This document shows positions 11,471-21,649 of a stretch of DNA of 64,000 nucleotides, in pieces. Position 1 is the first letter of the stretch. Each line of letters starts with the position of its first letter. Below the pieces are notes generated by a model. The model saw nothing but the letters and a program-made list of their open reading frames with translations. It made no database searches and was not told the DNA's origin. This stretch comes from Wyeomyia smithii. Taxonomy: Eukaryota > Arthropoda > Insecta > Diptera > Culicidae. The translations under genes and the position numbers were made by a program. The stretch lies in NCBI RefSeq assembly GCF_029784165.1, contig NC_073696.1:26976358-27040357 (forward strand). The letters run 5' to 3'.

Positions 11471-12109
11471 TGTGTTTCGACAATGTTCAACAATTTCCAA
11501 TATTACAATAGTTTGAACAATATGATGATATGATGAATGATTTTCCAATCGATTGCTGCAAAAATGTCAGAAATCAGTTGGAAACTGACTGAGTTTAAAA
11601 CGTTTAAAATTGGACAATTTTCGTGACGCTCTCGATGTTTTCGGTTTTGAAATTGGATCCCTCTATTGAAATTGGGTTCCTGTAATTGTTGCCGTAAGAC
11701 GTATTCTACGTCAGAAAAAAATTTTTTGCTTCTGAAAATATTTCTAAATGGGCATGAGAAAGGTTTAAAAATACTGATAGGTTGTGGAAAATAGGTTTTC
11801 GCGCATTTTTAAGTAACCATTAACATTCTTGCATAAATTTAAAAAAAAAATTCCTCCGATAAAACGTAATTCGATATAACGTAACGAAAATAAAAATAAA
11901 GTTGCCTTATATAAAGGTATGACTGTATAACAATTTGTTCTCCATCTTTTTCTCTGTCAGCACTTCTTTTCAGATTGTAAAAAATGATTTAGCAAACTTA
12001 AACAAAAATCAATTAAAGTTTCTGATCGAGGGATACTATTCCAAGCAGTTTGCTTCTGTTTTGCAGGCGATTTGTTCAGCACCCGAATGGCTGCAATTTT
12101 AGATGATTT

Positions 12110-12640
12110 TTTGACGTAGAACTACGTTTTTCTTTAGCCTACCACATAGGGATGTAATTAAGAAAACTATTAACGAAAAGGGGACGAAATATGTCCCTTT
12201 TTAAATGCTTATAAATCGGTTTGTTTTCAACCGATTTCCTTCATTTTTGCAGCAATTGTTTGGAAAATTATACACGCATCCACCCAGAAAATTGTTGATT
12301 GATTATGCAAACTATTGTACTATTAATAATTGTCAAGCCTTGTTTAAACGAAAACTACGTCCTCTGATTGGTCGTTATATGATTGCTTCCCAAGCACGGT
12401 CGACAGAATCATATACCTTGCAATTGAAAACATGCTATTTGGCCTATATAAGAGCCTGTTTCAGCCGAAGCCGCTCATAATAGTTCTGGACAGCGACAAG
12501 TTGTCAACAGCAGTCGCCCTTCCTTAGCAGCAGCACTAGCCCTGTGGTTGGTCACCACGTCTCAGGAGCAGCGCGGTTCTTTTCAGCGTGTGTCGCCAGA
12601 CTGCCATTTTTCCCCCGTGTTAGGGCAGCATGAAGATCGT
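12110..12640 (+). promoter_or_regulatory. Promoter-like repeat, plus strand
   Basis: GATTGGTCG at about 12366 is followed by GCCTATATAAGAGCCTGTTT at about 12441-12460 and a leader with GCAGCAGCAC. The box set mirrors the minus-strand unit at 11.4 kb, so the two face away from each other. The upstream part, around AACTATTGTACTATT (12311), recurs at 62130. No downstream ORF. Confidence 0.45.
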
Positions 12641-14725
12641 CATCACCAATTCCAATTATGAACAGCAAAATACCTTTTTCCAAGGCAAATAAACAAGTCA
12701 TTGAAAATTAATAATTTTTGACAACGTAAGCAAGCATTCTGTGCGGATTCTAGCAGTTACATCTGTCGCGGCCGTCTAATTTACAGAAGGTGAAATAGCT
12801 TCCACAGTGTATGTTGTCCGTGTATCTTAACTCCCCCACTGTTGGGGCACAAAGGTTGCGATCAGCAACCGATTTTGAACAGCAAAATGCCTTTTTTCAA
12901 AGCAAATAAACAAGTAATTGAAGGGTGAAAATTTCCTAGCATCAACACAAGCAAACATTCTTCGCGGGATCCTAGCAATCAAATTCTGTTGTAGTTTATT
13001 TAGTTAATACCCCCACTGTTGGGACAGCACAAAGGCTGCGATCAACATAACCGATTTTGAATAACAAACTGCCCTGTTAGAACGCATTCACAAAGGCAGT
13101 TATTTCGAATATGCAGTACTGATATAAAGTCGATTCTATCAATCAACATGAACAGAATTTCGTCGTCTCTCAACTGCCAAGTTGCAACATGATGCAACAC
13201 GCAACAACGAGCAAACGAAATCGCTTGATGTTACAAACCGCAATAAGATACGGGTTAAAACCGTTGCGTGTGTGAGAGCACCATCGGTGTTTATTCGCTG
13301 GAAACAAATATCAAATGCGAATTGTGGAATAATTCGTCTAAAGAATATTAGAGAATTAGACAACTGAACAGAAAGGTGTGGCCTATTACGTAGCACCCTT
13401 CGGCTATAAAAGAGTGTTTCTGGGAAAACTAGCTACATTCATTAGTCGGAAGGCGAACTGGATGAACCGTCCACAACGTTGACAGCAGTAGCAGTAGATA
13501 TCGGCACTCAGCAGTTGAGCAGTAACAGACCATAGCCTTTTTCAAGGCAAATGAATAAGTCATTGAAAGTTAATAATTTTTGACAACGCAAGCAAGCATT
13601 CTGTATTGGATCCTAGCAATTTAAATCTGTCGCACCCGTCTAATTTACTGAATGTGAAATAGCTTCCACAGTGCATGTTGTCCGTGTATCTTAATTCCCC
13701 CACTGTTAGGGCAGCTCAAAGGTTGTTATCAGCAAACAATTTTGAACCGCAAAATGCTTTTTTCAAGGCAAATAAACAAATAATTGAATGTTAATAATTT
13801 TCTGGCATCAACACAAGCAGACATTCTGTGCGGGATGCAATCAAATTCTGTTGTAGTTGTCTAATTTTTACTTTATTTAGTAAACCCTCCACTGTAGGGA
13901 CAGCGCAAAGGCTGCGATCAGCATGACCGACTTCGAATAACAAACTGCCCTGTTAGAACACATTCACAAAGACAGTTAGTTCGACTATTCAGAGCTAACA
14001 TGAAGTCGATTCAATCAATCAGCATGAACAGAATTTCGTCGTCTCTCAACTGCCAAGTTGCAACATGATGCAACATGCAACAGCGAGCAAACGAAATCGC
14101 TTGATGTTACAAACCGCGATAAGATACGGGTTAAAACCGTTGCGTGTGTGAGAGCACCATCAGTGTTTATTCGCTGGAAACAAATATCGAATGCGAATTG
14201 TGGAATAATTCGTCTAAAGAATATTAGAGAATTAGACAACTGAACAGGCCTATTACGTAGCACCCTTCGGCTATAAAAGAGTGTTTCTGGGAAAACTAGC
14301 TACATTCATTAGTCGGAAGGTGAACTGGATGGACCGTCCACAACGTTGACAGCAGTAGCAGCAGATATCGGCACTCAGCAGTTGCAGTAACATACCATAG
14401 CAGCGGGTCGCGCCTGTGGCTGCCTTCAAATTAAGCACTTGCCCTGTGGTTGGTCACCATATCTCAGGAGCAGCGCGGTTTTTCTTGCTTCTCAGCGTGT
14501 GTCGTCAGACTGCCGTTGCCATCAGCAAATCCAATTTTGAGCAGAAAAATACTTTTCTCAAGGCAAATAAACAAATATTTGAAGGTTAGTAATTTTTTGA
14601 CAACTCAAGCGAGTAATCTGTGCTGGATAGTAGCACTTTGAATCTGTAGCAGCCGTCTAATTTACAGAATGTGAAACAGCTTTTACAGCTCATGTTTTCA
14701 GTGTCTTTATTACCCCACTGTTGAG
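12640..14725 (+). repeat. Tandem array of ~860-876-bp promoter-like units
   Basis: The segment with AAGGCAAATAAACAAGTCAT recurs at about 12681 and 13541, with a further decayed copy near 14560. The segment 13139-13396 recurs at 14015-14263, offset 876 bp, and is almost identical. Each of these two units carries GGCTATAAAAGAGTG (about 13403 and 14270) followed about 30 bp later by CATTCATTAGTCGGAAG. Short ORFs (61-85 aa) are duplicated with the units but have no recognisable domain. This could be tandem 5' monomers of an unidentified element. Confidence 0.6.
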
Positions 14726-15211
14726 TAGAGATCCTCAGAGGGAGAGATACGCGATGAAAGAAACCGCTGATCTGGCAACTAGGTTTAACATAACAGAGGT
14801 GCCAGATCTCTTCCCAGAGCGCAATGTTCACTAACTTTTTTATTCGGCTCGTATAACTAATGGTGACGGTGGAAGTCCTGGGGAATAATAAAGTGTATCA
14901 CAAAAACCGTGAAGGTGTGAAATTTTATGTTTATGTTTATTATTTATACTTTCATCATTATTCTGTAGACTATACAAAGGGTTTTTGAACCACCAGGTAA
15001 AAATCACTGTGATGAAGCAACTTTGGAGCCTTTTCAATTCATGTTTTAGCAATAAAACATGAAAAACGTGTGAAAATAAATATATTCTTTATCGACCCTT
15101 ATTGCAATACCTATAAATGTGTTACCTTTCTTGTTCGTTTGGCTCGAATTTTGACATGTTCGTTTGGCTCACAACACTCTCTTCGCATATCTCTCCCTCT
15201 GAGTATTGCTA
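14726..15211. mobile_element. 486-bp hAT-type MITE with 8-bp TSD
   Basis: The left end starts TAGAGATCCTCAGAGGGAGA; the right end inverted starts TAGCAATACTCAGAGGGAGA. CTGTTGAG lies on both sides (14718-14725 and 15212-15219). An 8-bp duplication with TAG-type ends is typical of hAT. It is inserted in the preceding tandem repeat. No coding capacity. Confidence 0.85.
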
Positions 15212-15347
15212 CTGTTGAGGCAGCACAAAGCAAGCATTAGTAGACTTTGACTCAATGAAACACCCACAACAATGCATTTGTTAATAGTGTGCGTAGTTCT
15301 ACGTCAGTTATGCGGTCGTGTCTTGGATACAACCTCCTACTTTTTTT

Positions 15348-15427
15348 ATGAAGTTCAATGATCAGAACGAACACTCTAACTAACTGATCAATTAGTTAGA
15401 GTGTTCGTTCTAATCATTGAACTTCAT
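15348..15427. repeat. 80-bp near-perfect palindrome
   Basis: Arms 15348-15383 and 15392-15427 (36 bp each) are complementary with one mismatch around an 8-nt loop (CTGATCAA). Possible tiny fold-back element or very recent inverted duplication. No TSD was identified. Confidence 0.85.
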
Positions 15428-16055
15428 CAAAATTCAGGAGATTCAGGGCCGTTACCTTCGACTGCTTAAAATGGGCGACACTGGTTAGTCCGTTCCTTAT
15501 TCTACTACCTGTGCAGTTTTTAATCGGTCAATAAACTCATTGACCGTTCTGAGGCACGTAGGAAGGAACTTTTTTCGAGAAGACGAAACTTGAGCCCGAC
15601 CGCTAAACGATAATCGAAGGTAATTTTTTTCACACATCTCATTGGTGAACTAGTCAACATGAATAACTGAAACCATAAAATACCCTTTTTATCAAAAAGG
15701 AACAACTGAACAAAGCTTCAGCAAAATCTGAAATAATCGATCAGCATCGAATTTCGAAGCAGCGAGGACTGCTTCACGCGCAAAACCTTTCTATGCTCAA
15801 TCTCGCAGCTCCCGGTTCTCTAAATCAGGATTAAATTAAATTTCAACAGGGCCGGTACAGAGATGATTGATTATGGTACAAAAACAGCACGTTGAATTGG
15901 TATCGGTATCTTAGCGAAAATTTTTTAACATTGTGATGTGTAGCTAAAGAAATACTACAAGGTATACAACCCTAGGGGTTGTATGAAATGGTGACGTAGG
16001 ACTAAATATACAATATATGCTAAACTAAATATTATTATATGCTGCGCTAAACTGT

Positions 16056-17350
16056 TCATAGGTAACACTACCGTTTGTTTTTGATAGTCGTTATTTTAAA
16101 ACTAACGATGCATGAATACATGAAAATTTTACACTAGTAGTAGTTGCGAAAATTCTCATAACTCTTATCTTCAAGCATCTATAGTTCTGAAAAGAACCGA
16201 TTCCATAATATTCAGTTAGAAATTCGTGCTACAGAACGCTGATAATAGCACCATGAATATTTTGTTGGCCGCGCATAAAATTTGCTCTCCGCTGTGCCCT
16301 CCAGTAGCTGTGCTAGCAAAATATCCTGCATCGAACGATGGTAAGTGTTGCTGCCGTATGCAAAATAAAGGTGTAACACAGTTCCGCAGTGCCTGGAAGT
16401 TGACTCGTATGCAGCTCTCGTTTCTCAATGTCGCGTACCTTTAACAGCTGCACTGCTCTCGCCTTTGTGTAACAAACTAAACTGAAGCTGAATTTTCTAC
16501 ACGCAGTCTTTTGTATCGAGTTCAGCGTAGATTTTTACCATTAAGGCGTGGCCACGTAGCTTATAGAAAGAAAGAGAAACAAACCAACACATCTTCAATA
16601 CTACTGAGTGATTTTCATAAGCATCAAAAGAAAGTTTTTGCTTTCCCGATGCGAAAATCACTCTGGTTCTTAGATTAACTAATTTTCGTTGCTGATATTT
16701 GACTGATAACGGTGTTCGAGTGAACACAAACAAACAATTAAACCGGAAAATCACTCAATTTAGCAGTGAAAATTCTTGAAATGAGGGTTATATCTTGTGA
16801 CAAACTATTCATAGGTAACACTACCGTTTATCTTTGGTGCGTCCTGGTCGTTATTGTAAAAATGATTATTTAGAAATAGATGAACATTTCACACTAGTAG
16901 TAGTTGTGAAAATTCTCATAACTCCTATCTTCATCATCTAATAGTTCTGAAAAGAACCGATTTCATAATCTTTAGCTCGAAATGTAGCTACAGAATGCTG
17001 ATGATCACACCACCACCGGTAGCATCGAATATTTAGTTGGCCGCGTATAAAATTTGCTCTCCGCTGTGCCCTCCAGCAACTGTGCCAGCAAAATATCCTG
17101 CAGCGTACGATGGTTATTGTTGCTGCCGTATGCAAAATAAAGGTAACATGCTCCGCGGTGCCTGGAAGTTGACTCGTATGCAGCTCTCGTTTCTCAATGT
17201 CGCGAAGCTTTAACAGCTGCACCGCACTCGCTATTGTGGAACAAACTAAACTGAAGCTAATTTTTCCACACGCAGTCTTTTGTATCGAGTTCAGCGTAGA
17301 TTTTTACCATTAAGGCGTGGCCACGCAGCTTAGACAAAGACAAACAAACC
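16056..17350 (+). repeat. Tandem duplication, ~742-bp spacing
   Basis: The string TTCATAGGTAACACTACCGTTT occurs at about 16056 and again at about 16808. The duplicated blocks share an AAAATTTGCTCTCCGCTGTG segment preceded by GCGCATAAA or GCGTATAAA (about 16271 and 17042), and the GTTCAGCGTAGATTTTTACC segment. A 72-aa frame in the first block is not conserved as coding in the second. Non-coding repeat, TATA-like box included. Confidence 0.6.
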
Positions 17351-17867
17351 AAAACACTTTGTTGAGTCAAAATATGTAGGCAGTGGAATTTATTTCGTCC
17401 ATGTTATTGTTATCTGTGCTTGGGAAGCAAGCCAAGAACAAGGGAAATGTATGGGAAAGCTTGACCTTGGAACTTTTCACCTTTTTCCACCACAACAACA
17501 TTGAACATAATATCAAAAAATTGTTACACATTTTATCTATCCACCGACACATAAATGACTAAGATGCATTAAGTCGTTCGCTTGCTATAACCGTTTGAAA
17601 TCTGACGCAACATTTGCCAGTTTCATTTTCATTTTCACAAAGTGTAATCTAGTATAGAAAACAAAGACGTAGTCCTACGTCAAAACGCTCAAAAACAGGT
17701 TCTGAAATTTTAATCAAACAAAACATTTTTTTAATATAGAAATTTTATTCATCAGTTACATTTTTGAAACAGTAATCAGAAGAACTGATACCATAAATTG
17801 ACCTTTTCATCGAAAAGGAACAATTGTTTAAAGTTTCAGCGAATTAATAGAGCAGAGGTTAGAGGTT

Positions 17868-18850
17868 ATGTACACGCCCGACATAAGTTCCGATCAAAGC
17901 GCTCGGGGATATTACGTCACAGAGTTTTTTTTTGGAAATTGAAGTGCATTCATTTCTTTCAAGTCTTGTAAAACCGTTTTACTCACTAAAATCATGTGAA
18001 ATTTTACCATGGAAGATACGGAAGGACAAACTTCCAGTTAGCATGCATAGTTTCTCGCGGCATGAACAAATCCGAAAATAGTTGGCTTAATTTTGTGGGT
18101 GTCTATTGTCGGTTGATGCAAAGTTTGTGTGTTCCCAGCACTTCAAACCAGAGGACTTCGAATCCCGGTTACTTGTTGGTCATCGACCGTATCTCGTTAA
18201 AAATTGTAAAACAATAATCAATTTAAACACTTTCTCAGGTCAAAAAAAAGTTTCAGCTGTTCCAACTATTCGTATGATACCTGCAAGAGATCCGCCTGAT
18301 AAAAGTTAATCAAAACACTTAGAACTTGTTAGTTAACAAAACTCAGAACTTGTTAGTTGACGAAAACTACATCATGACTAGACGGTTTTGGAGAAGAAAC
18401 GATATTGCGCAAATGCGATCAAAGGTTCACGAAACGTGCATATCGAAATTGCATTTAGCGATGAAAATGATCAATGGGAATATCGATCAGAGGAACAGAC
18501 TATGGAAGAAAAGGATGGTGTGGAATACGTATCCTGGTATTTGACGATTGAACAAAATTCACTGAGATTGGACAATTCACTTAAAAGTTAGTTGAGGAAA
18601 CCAGAGACAATTCTATGGAAGATCTCTCAATTCGCTCAAATGGTTCGATTTATCGAATCGTATAAGCCCATATTTTGACTGGAGTCACAATGGTGGGCTA
18701 CTGTACCCTTGTTTAGAAATGTTAAAAAATGTCAAGAAAAAGTTTGCTTTGAAATTTAAACAGCCGAAGTGCGTGAAAAAGTGAAAAAAAAATATGTTGC
18801 CACACATATAAACTTTAGAATAAAACCAGTAAAAAATATTCTAGAGGCAA
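17868..18850 (+). mobile_element. Internally deleted P-type element (THAP + C-terminal piece)
   Basis: The 5' region around TACACGCCCGACATAAG (about 17872) matches, inverted, the region at about 41755. Coding fragments follow. About 18040-18300 has a THAP-like zinc-finger end (KFVCSQHFKPEDFESR, then a VPTI motif). About 18326-18600 has a C-terminal P transposase segment (NLLVDENYIMTRRF, then frame-shifted TEEQTMEEKDGVEYVSWYL). The central catalytic part is missing, the usual structure of non-autonomous P elements. The C-terminal piece matches the fuller copy at 30.8-31.1 kb. Stops and frameshifts are present, so it is dead. Terminal repeats were not defined. Confidence 0.65.
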
Positions 18851-19009
18851 TTATTAAATAAATAAATCTACTATATAAAAATGGAATTCCGTAACGCTTG
18901 ATCTTATTGATATTATTCCCTCAGTCTCTGTGGTGTACAGTAATCATCATCATTTTGAATCGTTCTAAATCAAAAACAATAAGCGGTGACATGTAGGTTT
19001 TTTAACATG

Positions 19010-20345
19010 AAAATGTTCGCTGATGTTCAGGAAAGACATTAGTTATAAAAAAATAGTTATCTAATTACTAAAACTTGAGATTTTATTCACAAAACTACGT
19101 AAAACACGCAAAATTATGACTTTCTGTGCTAAATTTGCCTCTAAATCAAAATTCAAAGCGTTGACATATGATTTTTTCCACTAAAATGTTTGTTAATGTT
19201 CAGGAAAGACATGTGAGGAAAAATAATTAGTATCTGATTACTAAAACTTGAGATTTTATTCACAAAACTACGTAAAACATATGATTTTTTCCACTAAAAT
19301 GTTTGTTAATGTTCAGGAAAGACATGTGAGGAAAAATAATTAGTATCTGATTACTAAAACTTGAGATTTTATTCACAAAACTACGTAAAACAAGCAAAAA
19401 TATGCTGAATTTGCCTCTAAATCGAAATTTCAAGCGACGACATGTGATTTTTTTACATTAAAATGTTTGTAAACGTTTAGGAAAGACAGTTGAAGGAAAG
19501 TAACAAGTATCTGTTTACTAAAACTTGAGATTTTATTCACAAAACTACGTAAAACTTGCAAAATTATGACTTTTTATGCTGAATTTGCCTCTAAAACAAA
19601 ATTTAAAGCCATGACATGTGATTCTTTTTTCATTTAAACGTTTGTCAATGTTCAGGAAAGACGATTGAGGAAAAATAAATAGTATATGATTACTAAAACT
19701 TGAGACATTATTCACAAAACTACGTAAAACTTGCAAAATTATGACTTTTTATGCTGAATTTGCCTCTAAATCAAAATTTAAAGCGATGACATGTGATTTT
19801 TTTTTACATTAAAATGTTTGTTAACGTTCAGGAAAAACATTTGAAGAAAAGTAACAAGTATCTGTTTAATAAACTTGAGATTTTATTCACAAAACTACGT
19901 AAAACAAGCAAAATTATGACTTTTTATGCTGAACTTGCCTCTAAATCTAATTCCAAAGCGATGACATGTGATTCTTTTTTCATTAAAATGTTTGTCAACG
20001 TTCAGGAAAGATGTGTAAGGAAAAATAATTAGTATCTGATTACTAAAACTTGAGATGATATTCACGAAACTACCGAAAACACGCAAAATTATGGCTTTCT
20101 GTGCTAAATTTGCCTCTAAATCAAAATTCAGAGCGTTGTCATATGATTTTTTTCACTAAAATGTTTGTTAACGTTCAGGAAAGACATGTGAGGAAAAATT
20201 TTGAGTATCTGATTACTAAAACTTGAGATTTTATTCACAAAACTACGAAAAACTCGCAAAATTATGACTTTCTATGCTGAATTCGCCTCTAAATCTAATT
20301 TAAAAGCGATGACATGTGATTCTTTTTTCATTATAATGTTTGTTT
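19010..20345. repeat. ~175-bp satellite, about eight units
   Basis: The marker ACTTGAGA followed by TTATTCACAAAACTACG starts at about 19073, 19246, 19359, 19523, 19698, 19873, 20048 and 20221. Spacing is about 164-175 bp except for one 113-bp unit with an internal deletion. Each unit contains AAAATGTTTGT and GCCTCTAAATC blocks. A further diverged unit lies at 21230-21360 and a poor one around 20680-20790. Short ORFs inside are repeat artefacts. Confidence 0.85.
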
Positions 20346-20375
20346 ATTTTAAAATCTAAAATGTATGTTTGAAGA

Positions 20376-20646
20376 TGATTTTCTGTATACAGCACAACAA
20401 TATTGCAGCCTTCTAATAGCGCTCTCGATCAACCAGATTAGTTGAGAAAATTCGTTATCGATATTGTTTTAGCACATTTTGTATGTTGTAGGATAAGAAC
20501 AACGAGTCGAGAAAAATTGCAGATCGAAAAGATTCTCGACCTGATCGGGGATCGAACCCGATATCACAACCGTGTGGGAGCCAATCGACATCGCTAAACA
20601 CAGAGCCACGAGGACCACATACAGCATACAGTATACAGAAAATCAC
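20376..20646 (-). mobile_element. Inverted-repeat-bounded cassette with tRNA-like sequence
   Basis: TGATTTTCTGTATAC on the + strand at about 20377 and the same string on the minus strand ending about 20645 form ~15-bp inverted repeats. Inside, on the minus strand, GTGGCTCTGTGTTTAGCG (about 20608-20591) and GGGTTCGATCCCCGATC (about 20553-20537) look like Pol III A and B boxes of a tRNA-derived sequence. The element interrupts the satellite. It is either a SINE with fortuitous ends or a MITE that captured a tRNA-like module. Confidence 0.55.
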
Positions 20647-21518
20647 CGAAAAATATTTTTTTTTAATTTATACGTTTTTATACGATTACATGCGAAACTT
20701 TGACTTTTTATGCGCAATTCGCCTCTGAATCAAAATTCAATGATTTGTTTTTTTTTTTTGCAAAAAAATGTTCGTTGTTCTTTCATCTACAATTTTTTTT
20801 GCAGAATAACCCATGTCTCGAGTATGAACATTTTACATTTCTGATGTTTTCGTAGTTTTGTGAATAGTTACATTTTACGGCATTCGATTTACTTTTGTAC
20901 TTTTGAATTTGAATTTGATTTTTATTAGAGAGCTTTTAACCAGAAGGTCATTCAGCTCTTAATCTTACTGTTTTACTTTTTTCCGTTAATCCAAACTAGA
21001 ACTCACATTTAGCTGCAGGCAAGGTTACGATTCAATTGTTTGAATATCGATTAAGAGGCAGCTTAAGCATTAAAAATCTGTTATTTCCTTATTTTCTACA
21101 AAGTTTTGTGGATTAAAAAATGGCGACTTCCGGTTTCAGGAAAATAACCTAAAGTGATATATAGCCAACAATTTCAATACTTCCGAAAGTGGACCTCCAT
21201 ACGTCATTTTATAGCGATAACACAATTTTTTTTTTTATTAAAATGTTTGTTAACGTTCAGAAAAGATATTTGAAGATAAATAACAAGTAGCTGATTACTA
21301 AATTTGATATCTTATTCACAAAACTACATGAAACATGCAAATTTATGACTTCTAAAGTGATATTAGGTCAACAATTTCAATAATTTCGAAAATGGAACTC
21401 CATACGTCATTTTGAAACCCAAAATGGTGACTTCCAGTTTCTGTAAATCAGCCCAAAATCACAAAAAACAATCCAATATGGGTATTTCTGTTCTGCACGT
21501 TCTCAGAATATTGAAGTA

Positions 21519-21621
21519 GAGTATCGAACGTCTTCGTCAGTAGTTTATTCGGTAGTTTTACTGGCGCAATCTTATGCAAAAAAGGTCCGAAAAAAACCAC
21601 TGACGAAGACGTTCGACACCC
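21519..21621. mobile_element. ~103-bp fold-back MITE, copy 2
   Basis: The left arm starts GAGTATCGAACGTCTTCGTC; the right arm inverted starts GGGTGTCGAACGTCTTCGTC. TA flanks at 21517-21518 and 21622-21623. Same family as 7960-8063. Confidence 0.8.
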
Positions 21622-21649
21622 TACTTAAAGAGATGATGGAAGTATAAGA

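Larger units (their letters stand above)
9107..11925. mobile_element. TA-flanked CAGTCATACCTCGATATA element, copy 1, interrupted
   Basis: The left terminus CAGTCATACCTCGATATA starts at 9107; the right terminus ends GGTATGACTG at 11925; TA lies on both sides (9105-9106, 11926-11927). Interior sequence matches the compact copy at 58950-59759, including the ATAGGTTTTC-CGCATC motif (10050, 10170, 11795). Two stretches are absent from the compact copy: about 9260-10030 and about 10215-11715. They are interpreted as later insertions. Confidence 0.75.

Noticed and set aside
19010..20345. Possible CRISPR-like array
   Set aside because: Units are ~175 bp and similar along their whole length, with no short repeat/unique spacer structure; the genome is eukaryotic.
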